The notes under the pieces are model-generated. The model saw only the letters and a list, made by a program, of their open reading frames with translations. It had not been told where the DNA came from and did no database searches. Both the position numbers and the translations under genes were made by a program. DNA of 64,000 bases from NCBI GenBank assembly GCA_033060915.1, contig CM065378.1:10745001-10809000 (forward strand), given 5' to 3'. This stretch comes from Euryodendron excelsum. Lineage: Eukaryota > Streptophyta > Magnoliopsida > Ericales > Pentaphylacaceae. Every line of letters starts with the position of its first letter. Within the stretch, counting starts at the first letter, position 1. This document shows, in pieces, positions 1-12,787 of this stretch.

Positions 1-143
1 ATACAAGCTCATTCTAGATCTGTACTTATTTTAAAATTCGTTAATTTTCTAAATTTGATTGGAACTTTGCTGGGTAAGCCAATAAACACTTTGATGGTCT
101 ATAAAATAGTCAAACTACTAGTGATTGGCTAATTGAAGCTCAT

Positions 144-276
144 TTTTTTTTTTTTTTTGAGCAGCAAAAGAAAATTTTTATTGATGAGAGAGAACCAAGG
201 ATGAAGAGCATTACAAGCCAAATAGGCTTTACAAAGCAGATCAACCAACCAGAAAAATGGTTGAATAGGCTAATCT
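144..276 (-). mobile_element. Short retroposed (LINE/SINE-type) fragment
   Basis: A poly-T tract (about 144-158) is followed by about 115 bp of non-coding sequence. Read on the minus strand this is a short body with an AATAAA-like signal ending in poly-A. It is flanked by a 14-bp direct repeat, TAATTGAAGCTCAT, at 130-143 and 277-290. A poly-A tail plus a long target duplication is the mark of L1-type target-primed retroposition. The body is too short to assign to a family; a 5'-truncated LINE or a SINE both fit. Confidence 0.75.
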
Positions 277-290
277 TAATTGAAGCTCAT

Positions 291-1518
291 TTAAGATTAG
301 CTCAAAAAATAAACATGATAAGCTTGAACACATTTTCGAAACTCTTAGTACTTCAAGCTAAGCTTGAATGATCCATTCTCTGCTTGACTTGGCTCATTCA
401 TAACTCTACATGGATGCATGCAAAACCAGTTAATCGCACGCATTAGAAAAGTTGATCAGAAGGAAGTCAAAGCAAAAACCTGCCTGAGGTTACACCAGCT
501 GGTTCATCACTTAAAAACAGAAGAAGGGCAAAGCTAGAAATAGGAGAGAAGTGATAAGAAGCAAATGCTGTAGAGCATTTGAATATAGATAAAGCAATGA
601 AAGGGGGAAAGAAAAAAAAAATGAGGAATGTAGGCTTAAGTTGTGAGTTTGTCCTTAAATTAGGAGGTTTCCCCATTTAAGTATTAGCACATTTTGATCT
701 TCATTGATTTCCGTGTAACTCTAAGCCTGTGAAACTTGCCAGAGTTGGCCACAACTGCCAGATGGCATAAAAATTCCCTAATAATGTTGCCTTTTATTTA
801 CTTGGTATTTCTAGCACTAGGTAGCAGTAGGAGTCTTCAATTTGATTTCATGTGCGAAATATCTATCGTGAAAATAAATTTCATATTTTGGAAATTGATG
901 AGAAGTTTAGAGAGAACTAACGGTATTAATTTAACAACAATACACAGAAAGGTGCATGATTAATGTTATAATATTATGCACTTAAAAAAGAAAATTGTAT
1001 CAATCCAATTTGTGGATGCGATTTATGCTACGTATGGTAGTGCAGTTTGTATCACCGACCATGGGAGAAAGTTCTTTTAGTGAGACTACAAGATGGGCAA
1101 TTTAACATTTTTAGAGTCTTGGATCAATAATTAAAAGCTCAAATTGGGGAAGATGTGTTCTATAGAAAGAAAGCAGAATGGATAAAATAAGGAGCTATGC
1201 TTGAGTGTTGTGAGAACTTAAGATACCAATTTAGTTCAGGGTAAGAATTTTCTAGAATACCCACCAAAGGGGGAAAAAAAAGATTTTTTTTAGAAATTCT
1301 AGAAAGCAAAGTTTGGGGCTATTTATCAACATGGTTTATGGCAAGCACGAAGATTTGTTGTGAGTGGTGATATCATGTGAAGTGCTTTGTTGTATCCTTT
1401 CGCTGTAGGGAATCATGTTTTATTGGGTATATTTTGATGAGCTTGAAGGTGCACTCTTTGCTATAAAGATTTGACCACCTCACTGTAATATATGACTGTT
1501 TTCTGCCTTTTATTCTAG
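291..1518 (+). other. Intron 1 remainder of the SEP-like gene
   Basis: No coding exon is visible here. MADS-box genes have a 185-bp first exon encoding the DNA-binding domain, followed by a long intron 1. No such exon occurs between base 1 and the exon 2 acceptor at 1518, so intron 1 is at least 1.5 kb and exon 1 is off the left edge. Short ORFs in this stretch show no recognisable domain. Confidence 0.6.
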
Positions 1519-4500
1519 CATGGCCAAGACATTGGAGAGGTATCACAGATGCAGGTATGCTGCACTAGAATCAAATCTTCCTGCCAAGGATACACAGGTA
1601 GCTTTATCTTTTCTCTTTTCACTTTTGTTTTGAAGACATATTATCAAAATTCTAGGTGTGAGTTGTTGCTGAGTTCCGCATGAAACTCTCTCTCTCTCTC
1701 GTTCTTACATATGTGCAATTGTAGTTTCAGGCTGGCTCTAGATTATTGGAGGTGCAATAATTTTAAATAAGACTTTTTATATTTTTTAATATTGTCTTCA
1801 ATTTTTTTTATTTTTCTTTTTTAAAGCAATTTTTTCTTCCGAAATTAACTAGTTTATTGATTTTGAGCTTTTTTTTTTAACGAGCCTTTTTTCTTAGAAG
1901 GCTGGAGCCTTTATTTTTCAAAAAATATGTAAAAACTATATAAAGCATTAATAGTATGTAATGATTTAAGTTGGAGGCTTTAATATCCTTCGTCATTTAC
2001 TTATTAAAAGAACTACTAAAATGTGGGGACCTCCAAAAAAAATTTTCTACAATTTTCGTTAAACCGATTGTGTTTTCTTGAAGTTAAATAGTGTAGTTGG
2101 TTTTTGGCCTTCTTTTACTAATGAGTCTTTTCTCTCATTTGGACCAGGTATTTTTTTCAGAAAAAAAAAAAAAATTATGTAAAAACTGTATAGTAGGAGG
2201 TTTTAAACTGTTGGGGCCTTCAAAAAAATTTCTACACGTGCAATTCATTTGTTTTTTAGTCAAGCTGTGTTTTCTTCCTAGAAGCCTACTAGTGTTGATT
2301 GTGTAGTTGATGTTGGGTCTCATTTTTCTAATAGACTATTTTTTCTCCTCTACACTGAGGCTTTTTAAAAAAAATAAAAGGAATGTCAAAATTATATAAC
2401 TTTCAATATAGTATGTGGGATTTTAATTTTTTTGGGCCTTTAAAATTGGTGGCCTAAAGGGAATGCTTTATTTGCTTCATGCTTGAGCTGCTACTGTGTA
2501 GTTTTGCCAGTAATTTTGTTTTTTTGTTAGTATTACTTGATTGAAAAAACCAAGTGATCCTTTGTCTGGTAATGTTCTTAAGCAGAGCAGCTACCAGGAA
2601 TATCTGGAGCTTAAAACAGAAGCGGAGGACTTAGAAAAGTCTCAAAGGTATTTCACACACTTTAAAACTTATAATTATGCTGTGTTTGGATCAAAGATTT
2701 GGTAATAGAAAAGGAAAAGGTAAAGAAAAAGAGAACAAAACCTCTTTCATTTTGTTCTCTTTTTTCTCAACTTTTTTCTCTTCTTTCGCTTTTCCCTTAC
2801 TAAATCTGGGTTCCAAACACAGAATTAAAGAGTACGGCATTTGTGAATTAGATACATTCCTTGTTTGATTCTATTGTCAATATTATTAGTGCATATGCGA
2901 AATCTAGTTATTGCTTGTACTTAAAATTTATGCGGATATATTAGGCATCTTCTTGGGGAAGATTTGGGGAAGTTGGGCACCCAGGAGCTTGACCACCTTG
3001 AGTGCCAACTGGAGAAATCTTTGAAGCAAATCAGCACCACGAAGGTAATAGTAGTCTTTTACTTCAAAAGAAAACACACATTATAATGACATTTAATTAT
3101 AAAATTGTTACTATGACATTATTTTGGTAGTTATTTTTGTATGAGTTTTTGTAAGAATAGCATTTTTCTAGTATATAATTTGGACGTAAATGTATTTATG
3201 AATAACATTTACTCTCATCAAAGAGTGATGGTAAATTAGTAGTATTTCAAGAATCTTTTCCGTGAGGACTAGTATTAGCGCTTTATATTTTGTACTTGCG
3301 AGAACAAAATACAAAATTAGAGTATGACATAACTAGAGACTAACAAGGGCATGTGATATTATGGAATACTAACAACGTTTGAATCTTGCATAATTAGTAA
3401 AATTATTCCATGCATTTTTTGTCCTTTGCTTTTTATCGTCCAAGTTTCGAATGCATTTATTGAGTACGTTACATGTTTATCATTTCATAGGCTACATTTG
3501 CTTGGTGTGAATGTTTTTGCTAATTTTTTAATCATCTATCAACGGGGATAATAATTGATTTTCCAAAAGATAATTTACTCTGCTGTTCATTTATTCATAT
3601 TTTGCAGACCCAATTTATGCTCAATCAACTTTCTGATCTTCAACAAAAGGTACACAACTCTGGATGCATGATACCACATTGTCTTTCTATGTATAAGTTT
3701 TAACATCGTTTTACATTGATGCATTTACAGGAAGAAGCGCTTATGGAAGTTAACAGAACCTTAATGAAAAAGGTAACTACACATAATAATAATCTTATGT
3801 TTGATTTTAGTTCAGAAACTAGAGTAACTCCACCAAAAGTGTTTTCTAATAAGGATATAGAGGAAAAAAAATCTAGTGATTAGGTAGTACTCAGTACTTA
3901 TTCTTATCAAATGATGACATGTGGCGTATGAATACATGACTGGCCTGAATTTGTGGTGTAGTGAAAAGACTTTTAAGCAAAAAATATCACGTGACAAAAT
4001 CTGGTAGTTAGGATGTTGCCTTAAAAGTTTTTCTACTATAACAAAAATTTAGGTTCGTGGTGTATTCACATACTACGTGTCATCATTTGATAGGAATGAG
4101 TATCGAATACTCAGTACAACTTAACCACTAGACTGTTTTCGATATAGGGTATCAAACCTCTAGTTTTAGGGTATGGGAGTGTGATCCAATATTTTCTTCA
4201 TATTCATGATGGAAAATGCCATGTATTCTTTCAAAAAGTTTGTATAGAAAATCTCATCAGAATAATGTGACAGTGGCATTTTTATAAACAAGAGCTACCA
4301 TGATAAGTGTTTTATTTTTAAGTGAATAATTCGCATTCAACCTCATTATTCTGGTGATAAAATCCTATATAAATTTTCTGTTTGTATAGCATTACCCTTT
4401 CATAATACTATTTGTTGCTTTCATACAATTGACTATCAATGCATACCTAAAATTTCTTTCCTTTTTTTTTTATTTGGGTGTATATAGTTGGAAGAAAGTG

Positions 4501-4801
4501 CTGCATCTCTTCAACCATCATGGGAAGATATTGATCTGAATTTGCCACGACGCCAGCGTGATGAGTCTGAGGCGTTTTTTGAGCATCTACAATGCAATAA
4601 TACATTGCACGTTGGGTATTGTTCAACTCCTTAGAATCAACAAGTGTTTTGGCATGAATGTGTGTTGGTCCTCCACTAAATATTCACAGTTCTGTAACTC
4701 TCGTGTACAGTCATAATCCCGTGGAACCAGATCCTTTGAATGGAGAATCGTCAGCTCAAAATTCTAAGGGAGTTATACCGGGGTGCAGCTTCGAGTTTTG
4801 A
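1519..4801 (+). CDS. SEPALLATA-type MADS-box protein (SEP4/RIN-like), exons 2-8
   Basis: MIKC-type floral transcription factor, 5' truncated by the window. Exons 1519-1597, 2586-2647, 2945-3044, 3608-3649, 3731-3772, 4488-4615 and 4711-4801 have GT-AG borders and the canonical 79, 62, 100, 42 and 42-bp pattern for exons 2-6. They encode the I region (MAKTLERYHRCRYAALES), the keratin-like K domain (SSYQEYLELK, HLLGEDLGKLGTQELDHLE, TQFMLNQLSDLQQK) and a C-terminal region of about 70 residues. The segment SEAFFEHL followed by TLHVGHNP resembles RIN/SEP4-clade proteins. About 181 of an expected 242 residues are present. The usual SEP ending IPGWM is replaced by IPGCSFEF. SEP proteins bridge floral and fruit MADS complexes and bind CArG boxes through the missing domain. 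It lies 3.7 kb upstream of an AP1-type gene in the same orientation. SEP identity is confident; the SEP4 subclade is inferred. Confidence 0.9.
1740..2460 (+). repeat. Three diverged tandem copies in intron 2 of the SEP-like gene
   Basis: Roughly 250-bp units recur imperfectly at about 1740-2040, 2040-2290 and 2290-2460. Each contains a T-rich run, ATGTAAAAACT or a relative of it, a TAGTATGT-like stretch, a GGGGCCTTCAAAAAAATTT-like stretch and a TGTGTTTTCTT-like stretch. Borders are approximate because the copies are diverged and AT-rich. No coding potential or terminal structure was seen. Confidence 0.45.
3862..4135. repeat. Foldback (MITE-like) inverted repeat in intron 6
   Basis: A left arm around 3885-3935 (containing TATCAAATGATGACATGT) is the reverse complement of a right arm around 4060-4120 (containing ACGTGTCATCATTTGATA), separated by a loop of about 130 bp. 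A related half-copy with a TTAGTGGTTAG start lies near 7340-7450. This suggests a small foldback transposon family. No target duplication could be fixed. Confidence 0.5.
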
Positions 4802-7800
4802 GCCTATGAAGTATTTTAAGTGATGATCAAAATGTGGAAATGGTAAGAATTTTAATGCAACTTCCAATTGATTGTGGTCTAAAAGGGAAGACAAATGAGT
4901 GTATGATTTGTATTAATATATGTAATTTCTCACAAAGTCTAGAAGTGAAATTTAATGAATTTTTCAGTATTGTGGCATACTCTATAATAAGTTCATTTCA
5001 TTCTCCCTTTTGAAGTGTGTGGTATTAGCATTTCACTTATTTCTGTGCTGTGTACATAATCATCAATTGTTCGAACTTTGGAATATCCGTTTAATCAAAT
5101 ATCAAGATCAAAGAACAAGAAGAAGAAGAAGAGTTACAAAATTTATACGAAATACGTGAAACAAATTGGATTAAAATTTCTAATGTGGGTTGCGTGACTA
5201 ATCATGTAGTGATATAACATATGAAACTAAATGGTGTATAGCTTAGATTAACAGCCACCAATGAAACTCTACTTTTGATTATGCCCATCCCTACAGGTTT
5301 TGGTTTTGCCTTGCTCAAATTTCAACCTACTTAATTGAAGGCAAGTGAGAATTGAATTTTTCCGCTTGGGTGCCCCTTCATATCTCAACAAGATTTCACT
5401 TATTGTCCAATTCACAGTTCTCACATGATATTGCAATATGTTCATGTCTCCCTCTGCCTTTGCCTCCTCTTAATTCTCCCCAGGTTTAGACTGAATGCAA
5501 CACCTTGCTGATGACTTCATTATTGTGTTCATACCCAGCAAACCACCAAAACTTGAGCTGGCTAATTTTCCAATTCCTTTTATTCAATCTGATAAACAGT
5601 ATTAACATGCATGATACAGCACAAATAAATGGATAATTTTTTTGTGGTGCAAATTCAACACTTACGAGGTAATGAGAATTCAGCCATAGGCACATGAAGG
5701 TCAACTTCATATAGGACCCGGCTTTGTACACTCCCAAATTGGGGATGTCCTGTAAATCCTAAAACTATTCTTCGGTGAACTGTCGGTCCTGCTATTTAGC
5801 GTGGTCGGATCATACTAAATTGCGCCATTATTTGTTCGAAATAAAAAAATTATTTCATGTGACCGTCACATTTGTGTGACAGCCACCGTAATTTGAGAAT
5901 TAATTGGTCTCACACGAGACTTATAATAAATGGTGAAATCATAGTGACCATCAATATTTAGTCAGATACGGGAGTTTTTTTATTTGCAGTGGAGCAATTA
6001 ATGGACAATGTTTAAGTCTTTCAATGGCTAGGATACACTATTTTAGCATCATTTTGGAATTACTGATAAATTAAATGTTGGAAGCTTCTAATTTTTTTTA
6101 AGCCGAATATTCAACAACCACCTAACCAAAAAAAGTTATTTATTCAATAAACACATGTAAGCAAATATATAGCTATATAAATAAACATAGGGCTCAACAT
6201 GCATTTTTGCATTTTGATCCTGTATGTTGTGGATTACCACAAAAATAAATTTTCAATATGTGTTTCGAAATTTGCCACGACTCTTTCTTGTTTTGGGAAC
6301 TCATGTGCCCTCTACTACTGTGTAGTAGGAAAAATTGCAAATTCTACCTCTATCAGAGGGAAGAAATGATTGATTTTGCAGCCTAGATATTGGAATGACA
6401 GAACTCACTTTATTTAGGGTTTTTTGCCGGTATTTTGGCTGGTTTTATAATGTGTCGGTACCTTGAAATCTCAGCTCTTGAATTAAAAATAAAGAAAAAT
6501 TCCATCATTAAATTAAAATTTTTAAAAACAAAAATTTACTATAAATGTTACTTGTGATGACCACAAATATGAACTACTATTACTACAAGAATAAGTCTTA
6601 GTTACTCTAATATAATTACATTTTATGATCTATTATTACATTGAGCAGTAATTGTGACCTAATTTAAATGATAAATGGGATCAATCTCATAGTTTTTCCA
6701 ATATAATCACATTTTAAGGTCTATTATTATTTTGATCAGTCCAAACAATAACTACAATGAGTCTACGTAATAAATAACCTTAAGGTAGAGGGACCTTCGA
6801 GGCAATGAAGCGATTTCTTAATTGCATCGACCCCAGTTTACTAATGCAGAGCATTTAACACGTCTTTGACCATTTTACCCTCTCTAGTAAACTATACATG
6901 AACTTATTAGTTTCAACAAGGAAAAGAATGAAAACCTAATTTGGTATTTTAATTTTTTTGTGCGCCTCATATTTTAAGGGTAACGTCCTCTAAATAGAAT
7001 TTTTTAGTGATAATTTCATACAGAATATATAATTGCATCGTTCTAAATGAGATATTAATATTAAAAATTTAGAGAGAAATAAAGGTTAGATCCATGGAAG
7101 GTTTTTGAATGAAAAGCTCGATACTTATTCAAAATGGTAAATTGTCATTCTCAAGTTTTTTTGAAAAAAAAAGTCAAATCCCCAAATGTACCAGTCGCTT
7201 GTTAAAGTATAATAATTCAATATTGTAAATTGTATCGTTTCATGTGTATATGCAGACCTCTTTTAATGTAATGGAGGCCGAAACTAAAAAATAACTAATC
7301 ATAAAAGCTACAGAGTTGCCCCATTTTGAGGGAAAAAAAATTAGTGGTTAGAAATTACTTAGTGCTTTGTAATAATCTCTATTAAATGGTGATAGGTGGT
7401 GTATTAATACATTGGTAACTTGAATTTGTAATATAATCCAGAGATTTTTAAAGAAACACCCTATCGGATTTTATCATATGGTATTTTTTCTTTAGAAGTC
7501 CGTTCACTACTCTATCATTCTTTATTTTTCTTACAAACTTAAAGATTGTTTATTTTTAGAAAATGAGATGCTACTGTTAGGCACTTACGAAAATACTCAC
7601 GCACTTGAACTGCTATCTCATCTGAATCTCAAATACGCCCATCACTTTTGGTGAACCCTAGCTGAAATGATAGTGTCTTTATACTGTTTTGAGAAACATC
7701 TTATAACGACATAAGGCAAAACATATTAAGAACGGCTAAGATACTTCAACCGTATTTTACTTTAAAAATAGTTACTATTTAGACTGATTATAATTATTAC

Positions 7801-8150
7801 TTAGATTAGTGGTAATTTTTAATTGTCATTCAATATAATAACAATAATCACAAAATATATTCATATTGTGATAATCATAAGTTACACTTGTAATGACTGT
7901 CACTCACATTGTGGTAATGGGAGTCACATTTTGTGGTTGCTATGGGGTTAGATTTGTGATAATTACTTGTTTCCCAAAGACCACGCGATTTTTTCATTTG
8001 TTCTTATCTAATTGTCAGCTTTTTTTTCGAGGTACCGGAAATTTGCCGTGACAAATTATGATAAAGTTTTTGAAAAAGGGTATTTATGTAATTTCGGTCA
8101 AAGTAATGTGAGCTCGTCATCAGGCGCCGTCAACAGTAGAGCGGAACAGT
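4802..8150. other. Intergenic region between the two MADS-box genes
   Basis: About 3.3 kb of AT-rich DNA separates the SEP-like stop codon from the proximal AP1-like promoter. It holds no credible ORF; the minus-strand ORF at 5486-5737 has no recognisable domain. One foldback-family fragment lies near 7340-7450. The start should hold the SEP-like 3' UTR and the end distal AP1 regulatory DNA, but no individual site can be named with support. Confidence 0.5.
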
Positions 8151-8156
8151 GCGGGA

Positions 8157-8370
8157 CCGTACATTTCTGACAATTGCATCAGCGGGACTCTACATTAGTG
8201 TAAACCGTACAGATCATACATCTGACAGTTCGGACGGTACAGTTCTTTAAGCCAATCAGAGCTCGACAGCGTATCCAAGGAAAACCACCTTGTTTTACAA
8301 TACCACCCAACTCAACCTCCAAAACCACCTGGCACTGACCATGGTGGTTTCACATCTCATTCTATATATG
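8157..8370 (+). promoter_or_regulatory. AP1-like gene promoter: GTAC cluster and TATA box
   Basis: CCGTAC occurs at 8157-8162 and 8205-8210, and a third GTAC core at 8237-8240, all about 310-390 bp upstream of the AP1-like start. GTAC, and especially CGTAC, is the core site of SBP-box (SPL) factors, which directly activate AP1/FUL genes in Arabidopsis. A TATA box (TCTATATATG) lies at 8361-8370, leaving a 5' leader of about 150 bp. The motifs are seen; SPL binding is inferred. Confidence 0.5.
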
Positions 8371-8546
8371 TTCATGCTTTTCCAGTCAAACAAAGCTCAC
8401 ACAACAAATTTCACCAAACTGGAACAACAAGAAACCCATTAATTCTCTGAAGAGTCTGCCTCTCTCAGTCACCCTCTTAAAGAAGAAATTTTTTAATTTC
8501 TTGGGATTGGGTTGTTTTGTTTCTGGAAAAAAAAAGAGAGGGAGAA

Positions 8547-8934
8547 ATGGGGAGAGGAAGGGTGCAGCTGAAGCGTATAGAGAACAAGATCAACAGACAA
8601 GTGACCTTCTCCAAGAGGAGAGGTGGGCTGCTGAAGAAAGCTCATGAGATCTCAGTGCTGTGTGATGCTGAAGTTGCTTTGATTGTCTTCTCCCACAAAG
8701 GGAAGCTCTTTGAGTACTCCACAGATTCTAGGTATTGACTTTTCCTTTCTCTTCTTTACAAAGTCATGGATATATGTACATACACACATACACACTACAT
8801 AAATATCTCTTTCTATATGTATATAGATCTTGTCATGAAAATTTGAGTTTTTTTTTGCTAACTATTTCACATGGGTTTCATTTTTTATGTGTATTTTTTT
8901 TTTTTTTTGGTTTTTGATATATGTATTTACATAG

Positions 8935-8966
<32 letters not shown>

Positions 8967-9862
8967 GTCTGTGTGTATTTTTCCTTTGGCTTCTCATGAC
9001 TTTGTTAGATATATTTGTCGTTCGATTGAATATATGAGAATTCATTTTACATTTTTTAACATTTTTTTTTTGAGATCACAGGATTATGTGAAAAGAACTT
9101 CATGTTCATTTGGCACCGGTTTATCTCGTATGCCTTAAATTATTTTTTTTCTCTTGGTTTTTATTAAGATAACAGCATTTGATAAGTAGATCCTTCATGA
9201 GTCTTGATGTTTGACCTAAACCCATTTTTTTTGATTGATTTGATCAGAAGATCAAAGAAAAAACAGTGGTTGAACATCTGTGAGTATTACTGGAGTTCTC
9301 GAACTTAGGGTTCATGAGGGTAGCAATTAGTAGCTATAGGGTGCAACTTTCAAGGGAATCAGGTCGTATCTAATCCATTCTGAACCACTAGGCACTATAA
9401 ATGTATACCTGATTCAATATAGATTCATAGCTGTAGAGGGTGTGATAAATATTTGGTTGTAAACATTAAAAGATTATTACATACATACATATAGTTTTTT
9501 TGGTGTGGTTTGGCGTTAGAAAGTTTACTGGTGCGGTTTTTACTTCTTCTTTTTTTAATATCTAGTTCCTTATTCTTTTCTTCGGCTTTTTTGTTTTATT
9601 TTTTTTCTTGAACCCTTGGTGCCAAAGTTAAAAAGATGAATATAACTCTAAGGCAGACCATGATGAACAAAAAACTGCAGAGAAACGTCCTTGACAACTT
9701 TCTATACTGGTCTTATAGCTGTGGCTGAACCAGCCAGCCTTAACATGCACATGGATGCCTACAAAAACCTAAGATCTATCACTTGTACAGAAAATCCGAA
9801 TCACTAAAACCTATGGATTGAGGACGATGTCTTGTGGCTCATCATCTAGCATTGCCACTCAC

Positions 9863-9940
<78 letters not shown>

Positions 9941-12787
9941 ACACCCACACACCCACACACAGACACAAAACCAGGAACTTGAATGTAAGACAATATTAAC
10001 AAGTGTAATGCACCTAGCCAAAACATCTACCCCCCACCCTACATGCCCAGGATTACTGAGAAGGATAAATACATTGAACCATTTGCAATCTATACTATCT
10101 GCTGCAGTTCATGATACAGTACCTATTTTACTAGGGTTTAGAAAACTGATATGATTCTTTCGAATGCGAATAATAATATTAACAGAGATTTCATCACCTT
10201 TTCTTTCTTTTTTTTTTGTTAGAAGAGATCAATTGTAGGTATAATTAGTAAGGAGGGAGAGGTAACAGGAGTAGAGAAGTCAGTAAGTTAGCTAGCAAGC
10301 TAAATTTTTTCAAAGTTACAATGACAAGAGTAGATATTATCAGTCCCAATCACCGTACTCCCACCACCTTGACCTCATCTAAGTCGGGTCAGGGTTATGA
10401 CCACTCGGCCAAAGAGGCCCTGGTCGATTTTATCACTTGGTGAGGTGATCAATAATGCACCTAAATCACTTTCTGGGTGATTAGCCTCAAAAAGGACTTC
10501 TATTCCTCTCCCTAAATTAGTACATAAACACATGCATATGATTATGATGCTTTGAAAAGTTCAAAACCAAAAGATCATGCCTTCGGACAAAAATCATTTA
10601 AACCTACTTCTCAAAGAGTCAAATATGATTTCAGATAATATGATTAGGAGCTAATGGTCCCAGCATGTTTTTCATACTTATTCTCAAATTAATCCTACTG
10701 TTGAAGAGCAAAAATCTGTAATAAGGAACAGAAGAAACTTCTGTAGATTTAACTTTTATTTATGCAACAGCATGGAGAAGATACTAGAGCGATACGAACG
10801 ATATTCTTATGCTGAGAGACAGCTGATTAATGATCCACAAACCCCGGTATGTCCTTCAATTATCCATACATGTGTTATCTATTGAACAGCATGGTGGTGG
10901 AATTGTGTTTTTTGCTTTATTTATTTATTTATTCATGTTGTTATTGTCCTGTTATAACTGTTCAGGGAAACTGGACCCTGGAATGCAGCAGACTTAAGGC
11001 TAAGGTTGAGCTTCTACAAAGAAACCACAGGTAAGAATAACCTTGTTACATGCCACTGAATATATATACATATATATACTAGAATTCAAGGGTAGCTAAT
11101 TGTTAATGTTCCTAAATTTCTTCAGGCACTATATGGGGGAAGATCTGGACTCTATAAGTCTGAAAGAGCTCCAAAATTTGGAGCAACAGATTGATACTGC
11201 TCTTAAGAATATTCGGTCTAGAAAAGTATGTTATTGTGTTTCTGAATTCTTCAAATATAATGTTAGTTTTATTAGGGGTGGGTTTAAGTGAGTTGACACT
11301 TGAAAATTCTTCTCCTGCAGAACCAACTCATGCATGAGTCAATTTCAGAGCTCCAAAAAAAGGTGAAGCCTTTTGTTACTCTCAGTTCTAAAACTATCAA
11401 GGAAACTGTTTTCTGAATCTTATGACTATCCAAGAACAAAATGATCAATACATTACTATTAGGAGGATATCCACTTTGCTTTACTTCTTAAGTAGATATC
11501 TTATGTTTATGTTATATTGAAGAAAAAATAACATATCGGACACTTGATATTTGAGTGAGAAGTTGGATATAGATATGTGTCTGACATGTATTAATTGTTG
11601 GACGTTTAGCCGACAAAAATATTTATTAATTTGAGTTTACTATATAAATATGCATAAAACTCTTTTATTATACATGCAATGCTCAATAGTACCTAATAAA
11701 CACTAATTTATAATAAAAAAAATTTTAAAAAGTATATTAAGAAATATGAATACAGTCTTTAGATATCCTTGGTGATCCTCACAGATGTAAGGCAGTAGTT
11801 AAAATCAGCTGTATATTATTGACATTTGTTCACATCTCTTCTTCCATTCTTTTCGCGACAGGAAAAAGCGATAAAGGAGCAAAATAACATGCTAGCACAG
11901 AAGGTGAACTGCCTTATTTTTAGCATTAAGTTGCAAATTACATTAGTATTTCTTTATCTCGCCTTACGGTGCACTAGAGTTTCATTCACTTGCTATTAAT
12001 TATTTAAAAAAACTAACGAAATATATCAGCTCTTGCTCTGTGTATTATATATATATATATATAAGCATGTATAGATTGTTGTGTAACTTTTTTCATTGCA
12101 AATAGATCAAGGAGAACGAGAAAGAGAAGGCAATAGCAGAGCAGTCTCGGTGGGAGCAGCAAAACCGTAGCCCAAACTCATCATCATTTCTGCTATCGCA
12201 GCAACTTCCCTGCCTAAACATAGGGTAATCGCTTCTCTTGTGTGCAACCCCATATTACAACTTTCCAGGAAATAATATTGTTTGCTTCAATTTGGAATAT
12301 GTTTTCCCAAAAGAGTATGCATGAGAAATATAAAATTGAATAATAGGCTTGAGGAGCTATGAAGATATATAGCTATGGGAATCGCACAAAGTTCCTTTGA
12401 TATCAATATTCTAGAAAACTTTCTTCTATAATATATCTCATGTTATATATATATATATATATATATTTATCTCCTTTGCTTACAATCACCAGATAAATAA
12501 GATTTCTCCTGTATAGCATGGAAAAACTAGAGAGCATTAGGGGTGTTATGGCCATTAATAAGATCTCTCCTGGCATTCATAAAGTATTATTTTGATAATT
12601 TATCGACACAATCCTGTAGTTTGAGCTGTAGATTTTATGAATATATATCATTAACTTGCAACTCTGCAATCTGTGATGTAGTGGCAGTACTACTTACCAG
12701 GGAGAAGCGCCAGAAGCAAGAAGGAATGAGCTTGACCTCACTCTCGAACCAATATATTCGTGCAACCTTGGATTCTTTGCCGCGTGA
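8547..12787 (+). CDS. AP1: APETALA1/SQUAMOSA-type MADS-box transcription factor (euAP1 clade)
   Basis: Complete MIKC-type gene with exons 8547-8731, 10771-10846, 10966-11030, 11126-11225, 11321-11362, 11862-11903, 12106-12224 and 12688-12787 (acceptor 12681 is an in-frame alternative). The product is about 242 residues, normal for AP1. Residues 1-61 are the MADS DNA-binding and dimerisation domain ([18 protein letters not shown]). The I region reads [18 protein letters not shown], and the K domain spans exons 3-6 ([20 protein letters not shown]). The C-terminal region carries the euAP1 acidic motif [16 protein letters not shown]1-class proteins specify floral meristem and sepal identity and bind CArG boxes with SEP partners. 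The extreme C-terminus is CNLGFFAA where family members end GCFAA, so the prenylation-box cysteine is absent. Intron 1 is 2,039 bp. The start follows a purine-rich leader and matches all family members. Confidence 0.95.
9866..9937 (+). repeat. (CT)36 microsatellite in AP1-like intron 1
   Basis: An uninterrupted CT dinucleotide run of 72 bp lies within intron 1, between ordinary AT-rich sequence and a short CA-rich tract. A second simple repeat, (AT)n flanked by CA repeats, lies near 8937-8966. Intron 1 of AP1/FUL-type genes often holds regulatory DNA, but no function is shown here. Confidence 0.95.
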
